Origin: CAYYYG01 sp964476135
GTDB lineage: Bacteria; Patescibacteriota; Microgenomatia; UBA1406; GWC2-37-13
DNA length: 11,576 bases
Assembly: GCA_964476135.1 (NCBI GenBank)
Contig: CAYYYG010000034.1
Location: forward strand, 1-11,576
Direction of reading: 5' to 3'
The translations under genes were made by a program, and so were the position numbers. Below the pieces are notes generated by a model. The model did not search any database. It had not been told where the DNA came from and saw only the letters and a list, made by a program, of their open reading frames with translations. Shown piece after piece: positions 1 through 7,136 of this stretch; positions within the stretch are counted from its first letter, which is position 1, and each line of letters begins with the position of its first letter.

Positions 1-88
1 TGAAAAATAAAGAAATGCTATTTAATATCAAGTAGAACGCGTTGTCAGAAGATCGGCAATTGAACGGATTACCAAACGACGTCTCGCC

Positions 89-1468
89 ATGAACCCGGAA
101 GGAAAAGGCGAGGGGGAAAATATCCTGAGAGAACTCATGTGGGCAAGATATTTTGCTAACGGTTCTTTAGGGGAAGAGGATATTATCAAAATACAGTCGA
201 TAATAGATTCATATCTTTATCTTAAGAAAAAACTTATAACCGGCCGTGATTCGGCAAGCAGACACTACCTCTACCAGTTTATTATCGAATTACTGACTTG
301 CGAAATAGAGGACACGTTAAGCCCAGATACAGCCGCCCGTGAATCCGCGTTCACATACTTTATTTACCAAACACTAAGAAATAAGGTAGAAATTACAGGT
401 ATTAAGGAAATTCATAAGGATGCTTATTTTCTTGCCGCGCTGGAACGATCTTACAGAAAAAGCGATGATGCTTATACCAGATACCATTTATTCACCAACT
501 TTTATCAACCGCTCTCCAGATATACCAATGACGAAATTGACGGAATGCTTACCAAACTGCCTCATATTTTCAGAAAAATTGATGATCTGGACAAAAATCC
601 ATATGCGGAAAAAATGAAACAATTTATCAGAAAACAACTGCCAAGTTATCTTATTTTGTACGATATATTAAAAACTAAGCCCAAAGAAGCATCTCAAATA
701 ATTTCAAATAAACAGAAACTATGGCAGGAGGTGGATATGACCTGCCGGGAAAAATATCAGCAGTCGGGAAGCAAACTCAAGGCGCTCGCTATAAAAAGCT
801 TAGTATACATCTTCATAACTAAAATGCTCTTTGCGATAATACTCGAGTATCCTATATCCCTATATATCTATCATAAAGTCGAACCGACCTCGATTATTAT
901 CAACAGTCTTTTCCCGCCATTACTTATGCTTTTTATTGTGTTATTATTCAGATTGCCAGGAGAAGACAACACAAAAAGAATATACCACCGGATAATAGAA
1001 ATAATAAATATAGACAAATCTTTTGAATATCAGAAAGTCGTGAACCTTGCTAAGAAAAGTAAAGAAAAAAGACCGACTCTCGCTTATGGTTTCACTATTT
1101 TCTATTCACTTACTTTCATAATCACGTTATTCATCATCAACAGAGTCCTGTCGCTTATAAATTTTAACGCTATAAGCCAGGCTCTTTTCATATTTTTTGT
1201 AAGCGTTATAACGTTCTTTTCTTACCGAATTAAACAGGTGGTGCGGGAATACCGTTTGATCCAAAAAGACTCTACACTGGGACCTGTAGCAGATTTTTTC
1301 TTTATGCCGATAGTTTCGATTGGTAAATTTTTCAGTACCCAGATAGGCAGACTTAATTTTTTCATCATAATATTCGATTTCATCATTGAAGCACCATTTA
1401 AGTTGCTTATTGAGATCGTGGAAGAATGGATCAAGTTCGTGAGAATGCGCAAAGAAGAGCTTACATAA
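89..1468 (+). CDS. Uncharacterised multi-helix membrane protein, probably a CPR-type conserved family
   Basis: This 459-residue protein has no function I can name. Residues 1-230 are soluble-looking, charged and mostly helical. Hydrophobic segments follow at about 235-262, 267-287, 331-352 and 362-379, then a long amphipathic or hydrophobic stretch at about 402-441 and a charged tail ending EEW..F...KEEL. The C-terminal pattern (a PF.VG-like turn, a hydrophobic run, then IEAPFK and EEW) resembles a family of hypothetical proteins I associate with Patescibacteria genomes; that is recollection, not a search. The ATG at 89 is the first usable start in frame. The 21 codons between the in-frame stop at 23-25 and this ATG also look coding but contain no ATG, GTG or TTG. 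No Shine-Dalgarno precedes it. The methyltransferase-like gene follows after 11 bases. Confidence 0.8.
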   Translation: MNPEGKGEGENILRELMWARYFANGSLGEEDIIKIQSIIDSYLYLKKKLITGRDSASRHYLYQFIIELLTCEIEDTLSPDTAARESAFTYFIYQTLRNKVEITGIKEIHKDAYFLAALERSYRKSDDAYTRYHLFTNFYQPLSRYTNDEIDGMLTKLPHIFRKIDDLDKNPYAEKMKQFIRKQLPSYLILYDILKTKPKEASQIISNKQKLWQEVDMTCREKYQQSGSKLKALAIKSLVYIFITKMLFAIILEYPISLYIYHKVEPTSIIINSLFPPLLMLFIVLLFRLPGEDNTKRIYHRIIEIINIDKSFEYQKVVNLAKKSKEKRPTLAYGFTIFYSLTFIITLFIINRVLSLINFNAISQALFIFFVSVITFFSYRIKQVVREYRLIQKDSTLGPVADFFFMPIVSIGKFFSTQIGRLNFFIIIFDFIIEAPFKLLIEIVEEWIKFVRMRKEELT

Positions 1469-1474
1469 TATAAT
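1469..1474 (+). promoter_or_regulatory. Candidate -10 box for a leaderless internal promoter
   Basis: A perfect TATAAT starts just after the stop of the preceding gene and ends 5 bases before the ATG at 1480. No convincing -35 hexamer lies 16-18 bases upstream (TGCGCA at 17). AT-rich DNA produces TATAAT by chance, so this is weak alone; it gains weight because the same spacing recurs at other starts in the window. Confidence 0.3.
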
Positions 1475-1479
1475 GAAAT

Positions 1480-2037
1480 ATGACGGAATTATTAGTAAGC
1501 TACTATATTTTGATGTTTTTTCTCTTGTCTTTATATTGGAGTTACACCGACCCGAGGGGAATTAAAGAAAGGTATATCAGCTATTTAAAGTCAAAAAGGC
1601 TTTTTTTCAATATCATAGCCGCAGCACTTCTTATAACCTTTACGAGCCTCACTTTAAATTTCCGCATTCCTTATTCATATCTGGATCCCATATTAGCTAC
1701 GATCGGAATCATAATAACTCATTTGGGGGTAGTACTAGCCGTATGGGCAAAAATTGTTATGGGAAAAAATTGGGGACCTCCAGCATACAGTAATTTTCAC
1801 CATCAAATCAGGCTGATTACCACCGGGCCTTTCAGGTATACCCGTAACCCAATTTACCTGGGTCTATTATTAATGTTTTGCGGGATGTCGATCAGTTTTG
1901 GTAGTTATTCGATTTTCCTCATGGGTCTGATATACTTGGGAGTAAGAAAGATCGTTGCCATAGAAGAAAAAAAGCTGAAAAAACAATATGGAGATGAGTA
2001 CGCGAAATATTGTGAAAAAGTACCCCGATTCTTGTAG
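1480..2037 (+). CDS. Isoprenylcysteine carboxyl methyltransferase / PEMT-like membrane methyltransferase
   Basis: A 185-residue integral membrane protein with hydrophobic segments near 5-20, 41-58, 69-92, 127-145 and 147-160. The signature of the ICMT/phospholipid methyltransferase superfamily is clear: GPFRYTRNPIYLG at 116-128, then E162-E163 and a C-terminal QYGDEYAKYCEKVPRF-type tail. In characterised members the NP/HP-x-Y-x-G segment and the acidic pair line the S-adenosylmethionine pocket at the membrane surface. Bacterial homologues are widespread and their methyl acceptors are mostly unknown, so a lipid or small lipophilic acceptor is more likely here than a prenylated protein. The gene lies 11 bases after the preceding gene and 37 before the anchored glycosidase. 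The first visible ATG is the start; no ribosome binding site is seen. Confidence 0.88.
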   Translation: MTELLVSYYILMFFLLSLYWSYTDPRGIKERYISYLKSKRLFFNIIAAALLITFTSLTLNFRIPYSYLDPILATIGIIITHLGVVLAVWAKIVMGKNWGPPAYSNFHHQIRLITTGPFRYTRNPIYLGLLLMFCGMSISFGSYSIFLMGLIYLGVRKIVAIEEKKLKKQYGDEYAKYCEKVPRFL

Positions 2038-2074
2038 TTTTTTCCGTCTGCTTATTTTATATTTAATTTAAGAT

Positions 2075-3613
2075 ATGAAATTCATTGGTTATCTTTATCA
2101 TTCATGGGTGAGATACGTGGCGGTATTTATTATGCTGCCGATGCTGATTACCGCATACATCGTTTATAAAAGCGATCTTGAAATACATGCAAGAAAAAAT
2201 TACGGCGGAGTAAAAGTGATACCTTCAGCTTGGGTTGCGGATGGTAATAAATCTGTATCAAGTTATGCGGTGACTATTTTTCCATCAAACTTCAATAAAC
2301 AGAATGCTCTCATAATCACATACGACCTGCATGGTCTCTGCTTATTGGGCGGACAGGCGGCAAGCATAAGTTTCGAAAGAACAAAAACGAACGAATCACA
2401 TCAGATTTCACTCGCCAACTATGGAAAAAATTGCTACGAGGGTGAACAGACCGTTTCTATTCCTCTTACCGATTTCGGACCTGCCGAGAAAATTTCCACC
2501 TCTACTAAGTTCAAACTGTCATTCTGGTACCAATCACCTTATAAAATAGACGTAAAAAACGTACTTTTAAGTAAAATTTCTATAAAACCTCAGCCAAAAT
2601 TGGTCAAAAAAACCACATCGATCAAAAAACAAATAATGCCACAAACTAAAGAAAGCACCCAAAGTGGAACCGTCGCTTCGATCAGGACGGTAAAAAACAC
2701 CAACTTCCCCTGGGATATCCGCAGTGTATCATCTATGAAGGAGACTAAAGATAAGATCTGCGGTCAGGACGACGATCGGTTTATAGATAATTGGGCAAGT
2801 AAGGCTGCTGAATTAGGCATAAACTACATCTCTATCGAAACCCCGTATGACAGCCCCGAATGCGGCGATTCCATAAAATACACTGAAAAATGGATAAACG
2901 CAGTTAGGAAAAATAATTTGTCAGTATGGCACAGGCATATGCCGCTCGCATTCGAGGGAATATACGATGTGACCAAATCACCGGAAAACGATTATCTGGG
3001 TGTTATCGAAAACTATATAAAAAACCACCCGGATTTTTTTAAAAAGGGCGACATATTCACTCCCATTCCAGAACCGCAAAACGGAGGAATAAAAGGAATT
3101 ACTTATTGTCCCAACTCTATATGCCAGTTCCAGGACGCCGAACAGTTCAATGCATGGCTTCGTGATTCAATCCTGATTTCGAGAAAGGCATTTGAGGAAA
3201 TCGGACTGAAAGACGCCATAAAAATTGGATTCTTCGGATTCGACGGATTCGTAGCCTGGGGAGATAATAATCCGGATTGGGAAGGGATACTTGAAGACAA
3301 AACAGTCGAGCTTATGGGTAATATAACCATCGACCATTATCCGGAAATCGTAGATGGTACAATGAGCGAAGATCTTGATGAGCTGCAAAAAAAATACCCG
3401 GACATACCAATAGTAATTGGAGAATGGGGAACTATTTCGGGAGACAATAATATCGAACAGATAAAAACATCCATGGGAGCGGCAAAAAGAAAAGGCGTGA
3501 TCGGATTTAATTACTGGCACATGGGAATAGGCGGGAACGAATCATTGCTAAACACGGATCTTTCAGAGAAAAATTCCTTTCAAGCCGTCAAGGATATGTT
3601 TTACAACCAATAA
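2075..3613 (+). CDS. Membrane-anchored clan GH-A-type glycoside hydrolase with N-terminal beta-sandwich
   Basis: A 512-residue protein, apparently anchored outside the membrane. A single hydrophobic segment (about 14-31) after a short basic start looks like an uncleaved signal anchor. Residues 45-172 are beta-rich and read like a carbohydrate-binding jelly roll. A K/T/S/Q-rich linker covers about 172-210. Residues 210-512 look like a TIM barrel: the IPEPQNGG segment places E333 as likely acid/base, and VIGEWGT places E450 as likely nucleophile, the strand-4 and strand-7 positions of clan GH-A (the GEWG form is typical of GH5-like enzymes). Six cysteines fall in three plausible pairs (89/120, 229/263, 345/350), fitting a disulfide-bonded extracytoplasmic protein. 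Substrate and exact GH family cannot be read from the sequence. The next glycosidase starts on the base after its stop. Confidence 0.78.
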   Translation: MKFIGYLYHSWVRYVAVFIMLPMLITAYIVYKSDLEIHARKNYGGVKVIPSAWVADGNKSVSSYAVTIFPSNFNKQNALIITYDLHGLCLLGGQAASISFERTKTNESHQISLANYGKNCYEGEQTVSIPLTDFGPAEKISTSTKFKLSFWYQSPYKIDVKNVLLSKISIKPQPKLVKKTTSIKKQIMPQTKESTQSGTVASIRTVKNTNFPWDIRSVSSMKETKDKICGQDDDRFIDNWASKAAELGINYISIETPYDSPECGDSIKYTEKWINAVRKNNLSVWHRHMPLAFEGIYDVTKSPENDYLGVIENYIKNHPDFFKKGDIFTPIPEPQNGGIKGITYCPNSICQFQDAEQFNAWLRDSILISRKAFEEIGLKDAIKIGFFGFDGFVAWGDNNPDWEGILEDKTVELMGNITIDHYPEIVDGTMSEDLDELQKKYPDIPIVIGEWGTISGDNNIEQIKTSMGAAKRKGVIGFNYWHMGIGGNESLLNTDLSEKNSFQAVKDMFYNQ

Positions 3614-4489
3614 ATGAACATCGGTACTACTTTCAGCCATAAACACGCATCATATTTAGGCCTCAACCCCCAAGAGGGGCTAAAAAAATTAATTTCGATA
3701 AACTTGACCCCAATCAGATTATGCTGCTACTGGAATGAGATTCAGCCAATGAAAAACAAATGGAACTATTCAAAGATCGAATCATTAATCGAGATCTGCG
3801 AGGAAAATAGGCAAAATATCGTACTAACAATAGGCATGAAAGCTCCCCGATGGCCGGAGTTTCATATTCCAGACTGGGCTAGTGTTCAGTCAAATGAAAT
3901 TGAAACAAACTGTTCGAATTTTGTAATTAACACAGTCCGCCGCTTTCAAAAATATAAAAGCATCACAGCTTGGCAAATAGAAAACGAACCTCTCGACCCA
4001 AGCGGCCCAAAAAATGAAATCGTCGATCAGGCTTTTCTGGAATCACAGATCAAATCGGTAAAGGAAATAGATAATCGTCCGATCATGTTGACAGTATGGG
4101 CAAATACCTTTAATTCGAGAAGCTGTTTTAACAGTATCCTACATATGTGCGATATTATTGGATTAGATATATATTTTAAGGTGCCCGGACCCGGCATATA
4201 TTTTGGACCCGAAGGGGGAGTTTTAAATATTAAAGAAAAACTAAAACACTGTAGTCGACCTGTCTGGATTACCGAATTACAGGCAGAACCATGGGAAAAC
4301 AGGTGGACCAAGATCAGGAACGGAAGCATGAGTCATGCAAAACTGCTGGAAAATTTTAAACAGATAGTAAATTTGGGTGCGGAAAATATCTTACTCTGGG
4401 GAAGCGAATTTTGGTTGAAAGAGTCGGAACAAGGGAGACACGGCTATCTAAACACGGTAAACAAAATAATATATCAGACAAAAGCTTAA
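3614..4489 (+). CDS. Clan GH-A glycoside hydrolase without signal peptide
   Basis: A 291-residue single-domain TIM-barrel glycosidase. WQIENEP at 120-126 gives the NEP motif with E125 as acid/base. WITELQ at 218-223 gives E221 as nucleophile. A WNEIQP element near 40 and LLWGSEFW near the C-terminus fit barrel strands 2 and 8 of clan GH-A enzymes (GH5, GH39 and GH42-like); I cannot choose the family. There is no signal peptide or membrane segment, so the product should be cytoplasmic unless exported by another route, unlike its anchored neighbour. The ATG follows the previous TAA with no gap (TAAATG), suggesting co-translation by termination-reinitiation. The two glycosidases are not obvious duplicates: their motifs and loop lengths differ. 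It is short for the clan and may be a minimal barrel. Confidence 0.8.
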   Translation: MNIGTTFSHKHASYLGLNPQEGLKKLISINLTPIRLCCYWNEIQPMKNKWNYSKIESLIEICEENRQNIVLTIGMKAPRWPEFHIPDWASVQSNEIETNCSNFVINTVRRFQKYKSITAWQIENEPLDPSGPKNEIVDQAFLESQIKSVKEIDNRPIMLTVWANTFNSRSCFNSILHMCDIIGLDIYFKVPGPGIYFGPEGGVLNIKEKLKHCSRPVWITELQAEPWENRWTKIRNGSMSHAKLLENFKQIVNLGAENILLWGSEFWLKESEQGRHGYLNTVNKIIYQTKA

Positions 4490-4494
4490 TGCTG

Positions 4495-4523
4495 TTGTAA
4501 TCAGTTCCGGAACCTGCTATTTA
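4495..4523 (+). promoter_or_regulatory. Candidate promoter with a palindrome in its spacer
   Basis: TTGTAA (4495-4500) and TATTTA (4518-4523) are separated by 17 bases, and a TGC just before the second box would make it an extended -10. The spacer contains the perfect 10-base palindrome GTTCCGGAAC (4504-4513), inside the near-dyad CAGTTCCGGAACCTG. This is the only gap (42 bases) between the glycosidase pair and the signalling cassette, so it is a logical place for a cassette promoter and operator. The boxes are weak matches. Confidence 0.27.
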
Positions 4524-4531
4524 TTAACTAC

Positions 4532-5194
4532 ATGGAGTTTGAGCAAATACTCAAAATTTTATCCTTGATCTCATCCTTTGGTCTGATATTTTTTTCATGG
4601 CAGAAATTTACAAGCAGATTCGAAAAGTATTCATATTCCATCTCCCAGCTTCTGTTTTTATTACCTATGGTGCTAAACTTTGATGAATCGTTAGCAGATA
4701 CTTGGGCGAGGCATTTAATTTTCTATACAGCTCAAATTACCCTCTTCTTTTTCTTAAATTCCTTTATAAACTTTAATGAAAATAAGCAGAACTTTACGTC
4801 TAAAAATTTAACGGCATTCACCGTAGTACCGCTCGCTGCAAGTAATGATAGTAATATCTTCAGATGGTTCAGATATATTACAGTGCAAGGGATAGAGCAC
4901 TTTTTAGCATTACCTTTACTTTTTCTTACAGTCACGATGGTAAGATTAAAAATAATAAATATCGCGCAAAGCGCAAAAAGAAACTTCATAAACTGGACAG
5001 TTATCGGAGTATCAACTTTAACTATGATTCACGTCGCTGAGTTTCTAATTGAAAGCCAAAAATTGGTTCATGTAGAAGAGTCTACGTTTGAATTACTGGA
5101 ACACGGTCTGTTTTTGGTCGGAATTGGGTGTTTTTTTATCGCTGTGTTAAAACTGTCCGATAAATCAAAAATAAACAATGAAAACCAGATATAG
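4532..5194 (+). CDS. Polytopic membrane protein preceding a histidine kinase, unknown function
   Basis: A 220-residue protein with about six hydrophobic segments (about 6-22, 37-49, 62-80, 121-138, 152-173, 187-206). I recognise no named family. Histidines and glutamates sit in or beside the later helices: E122-H123, H167 with E170, H180 with E182/E183, and E190-H191. That could form a metal or haem site, or simply be polar helix contacts. Its last 17 bases overlap the start of the kinase gene, so the two should be translated together. The kinase has only a short outside loop of its own, so this protein could be its sensory partner; that is inference from position. No Shine-Dalgarno is seen before the ATG. 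Confidence 0.72.
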   Translation: MEFEQILKILSLISSFGLIFFSWQKFTSRFEKYSYSISQLLFLLPMVLNFDESLADTWARHLIFYTAQITLFFFLNSFINFNENKQNFTSKNLTAFTVVPLAASNDSNIFRWFRYITVQGIEHFLALPLLFLTVTMVRLKIINIAQSAKRNFINWTVIGVSTLTMIHVAEFLIESQKLVHVEESTFELLEHGLFLVGIGCFFIAVLKLSDKSKINNENQI

Positions 5195-6725
5195 CCGTAA
5201 ATACCGCTTACTTCTCATGTCGACTTTGTCGTTGATAACTATCCTTATAATGGTATTCAACTACTACTTTTTTACGAAAGTAGACCTTGTCGAGACTTAT
5301 TTCGCCAATCCGGACTCGGTCGTGTCGACTGAGGTAGTTATTCAGCAGTTAAGCGATATAAAAAAAGCCTCGTTCAGTTTTATAATTGCAACATTAATAC
5401 TGATATCTACAGCTCTCATATATTTAATTTTTACATCTTCATTCGCTATAGAAGCTATTCTGAAGGGTATTCAAAAAATAGACTCAGGTGATCTTGGTGA
5501 AAAAATAAAACTGCCGACGGACGATGAATTTAGCCAAATAGCCGACTTTTTGAACGAAGCCTCCGAACACATGTCTATCAAGCAGAACGAAATTCTGACT
5601 GCAAAAGAAAGTGTGGAAAAAACCGTTCAACAGAGAACTCACGAGCTGGCAGTCGAGAAAAACAAGTTGTCTACTACTCTAGCATATGTTATGGATGCAG
5701 TTATCGCTGTAAATAGAAATGGTGTCGTGCAGATATTTAACTCAGCCGCAGAACGAATTACAGGGTATACAAGCTCTGAGGCCACAGGCAAGTACATTGA
5801 ATCTTTAATAACGGTTCATGAAAAATCAGTTCTTATCCCATACGTCAGTTACTGCCCCTCGACCACTCCGGATCAGTCGGGAATTTCTTTTAACCGATCA
5901 GAACTTCTGCTTACGGCAAAAAATGGACAGCAGATATATGTCGATCTGACAACAGCGAGAATCAAACAGGATAAAAATGGCGATCTTGGTTGGATCATAA
6001 CTCTACATGATGTTTCGGCTGAAAGACAACTCGAAGAGATGAAAATAGACTTTGTGTCTATGGCTGCTCATGAACTAAGAACACCTCTAACTTCAATCAG
6101 AGGCTATCTCTCGATATTTATGGACGAAAACGAAGGAAAATTCGACGAAACCCAAAAACGGTTCCTCAGTCGCATACAAATATCAACCTCTCAACTACTT
6201 GGGCTTATAGAAAATCTACTCAGCGTCTCCAAAATCGAAAGGGGAGTATTTGCCATAAAAGCAGCACCAACCGATTGGATCAATACCGTAAGGCAGGCGA
6301 TAGACAGCGTAAGTGAACGGGCCGCCGACAAACAAATATCGATACTCTTCCAGCCACCACAGGAGCCGATACCTCAAGTACCGGTTGATATCGTACGCAT
6401 AACTGAAGTTCTTGATAATTTACTGTCCAACGCAATCGCATATACAAAACCCGGTGGGTCGGTAACCATAACCATTGACCATAAGGACAACTTTGTGAAC
6501 ACGCATATCACCGACACGGGAGAAGGCGTGCCGGCGCAAGCTATTCCCCACTTATTCAAGAAGTTCTTCCGAGTTTCTGGTAAACTAGAACAGGGTTCCA
6601 AAGGGAACGGACTTGGATTATATATTTCCAAATCCATAATCGACATGCATAAAGGCTCCATCTGGGTAAAATCGGAGCTTAATAGGGGATCAACATTTAG
6701 TTTTTCATTACCTGTAAATATATGA
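5178..6725 (+). CDS. Membrane sensor histidine kinase (HAMP-PAS-HisKA-HATPase)
   Basis: A 515-residue two-component sensor kinase. Transmembrane helices lie at about 10-32 and 64-86, enclosing an outside loop of only about 30 residues. A HAMP linker (about 86-138) and a short coiled coil (138-165) precede a PAS domain (about 166-282; DAVIAVNRNGVVQIFNSAAE). The phosphoacceptor is H298 in AAHELRTPLTS. The ATP-binding domain carries the N box (DNLLSNA, 413-419), G1 box (DTGEG, 446-450), an F-box-like FKKFFR, and the G2 box (GNGLGL, 476-481). All catalytic boxes are intact, so it should be active. Such a small outer loop argues for sensing inside the membrane, through the PAS domain, or through the overlapping upstream membrane protein. 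Its stop overlaps the response regulator start (ATGA), the usual arrangement for a cognate pair. Confidence 0.95.
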   Translation: MKTRYSRKYRLLLMSTLSLITILIMVFNYYFFTKVDLVETYFANPDSVVSTEVVIQQLSDIKKASFSFIIATLILISTALIYLIFTSSFAIEAILKGIQKIDSGDLGEKIKLPTDDEFSQIADFLNEASEHMSIKQNEILTAKESVEKTVQQRTHELAVEKNKLSTTLAYVMDAVIAVNRNGVVQIFNSAAERITGYTSSEATGKYIESLITVHEKSVLIPYVSYCPSTTPDQSGISFNRSELLLTAKNGQQIYVDLTTARIKQDKNGDLGWIITLHDVSAERQLEEMKIDFVSMAAHELRTPLTSIRGYLSIFMDENEGKFDETQKRFLSRIQISTSQLLGLIENLLSVSKIERGVFAIKAAPTDWINTVRQAIDSVSERAADKQISILFQPPQEPIPQVPVDIVRITEVLDNLLSNAIAYTKPGGSVTITIDHKDNFVNTHITDTGEGVPAQAIPHLFKKFFRVSGKLEQGSKGNGLGLYISKSIIDMHKGSIWVKSELNRGSTFSFSLPVNI

Positions 6726-7135
6726 CGGAACAAATTCAAAAGAAAATATTAATCGTCGAGGATGATCTTTTCATAAGGGAAATTTATGAATACACCTTAA
6801 AAAAGAGCGGACACCTAGTAATAAGCGCGGAGGATGGTGAAGAAGGCCTTAAAAAAGCGGAGGAAATGCCTAATTTGATACTTCTTGACATTATGATGCC
6901 TAAAATGAACGGCATCGAGTTGTTGCAAAAATTAAAGGCAAGCGAATCGACAAAAAATATTCCTGTCGTACTTATAACAAACCTGGGTGATAAAAATGTT
7001 ATCGAGCAAGCATTTGAAATGGGAGCGCAAGGGTATTTGCTTAAAGTTCGCTTCGATCCAAAAACAATTCCGGGAGAAATCCAAAAATTTCTCGATGACC
7101 CTACTTACAAAATGAGTCTTGAGGGAAGTTTTTAA
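6722..7135 (+). CDS. Single-domain response regulator (receiver only)
   Basis: A 137-residue CheY-like receiver with no output domain. The acidic pocket is E13-D14-D15, the phosphoacceptor is D56 in LLDIMMP, the switch threonine is T86 in LITNLG and the invariant lysine is K108 in GYLLKVR. The receiver fills the protein except for a short tail, so it cannot bind DNA itself. It must act by protein contact, as part of a phosphorelay, or as a phosphate sink for the kinase. The start overlaps the kinase stop by four bases. The stop is one base away from the stop of the convergent glycosyltransferase gene, with no terminator between them. Confidence 0.95.
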   Translation: MTEQIQKKILIVEDDLFIREIYEYTLKKSGHLVISAEDGEEGLKKAEEMPNLILLDIMMPKMNGIELLQKLKASESTKNIPVVLITNLGDKNVIEQAFEMGAQGYLLKVRFDPKTIPGEIQKFLDDPTYKMSLEGSF

Positions 7136-7136
7136 T

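Noticed and set aside
2062..2074. TTTAAT seven bases before the ATG of the anchored glycosidase as another leaderless promoter
   Set aside because: The spacing is looser than elsewhere, there is no -35 hexamer, and the region is a simple A/T run where such a match is expected by chance.
3103..3520. Minus-strand open frames of 75 and 117 codons inside the anchored glycosidase gene
   Set aside because: They are shadows of the plus-strand coding sequence, with no recognisable motifs and no promoter.
6374..6739. Minus-strand 121-codon frame across the kinase and regulator junction
   Set aside because: The plus strand here encodes the intact N, G1 and G2 boxes of the kinase, so this is a shadow frame.
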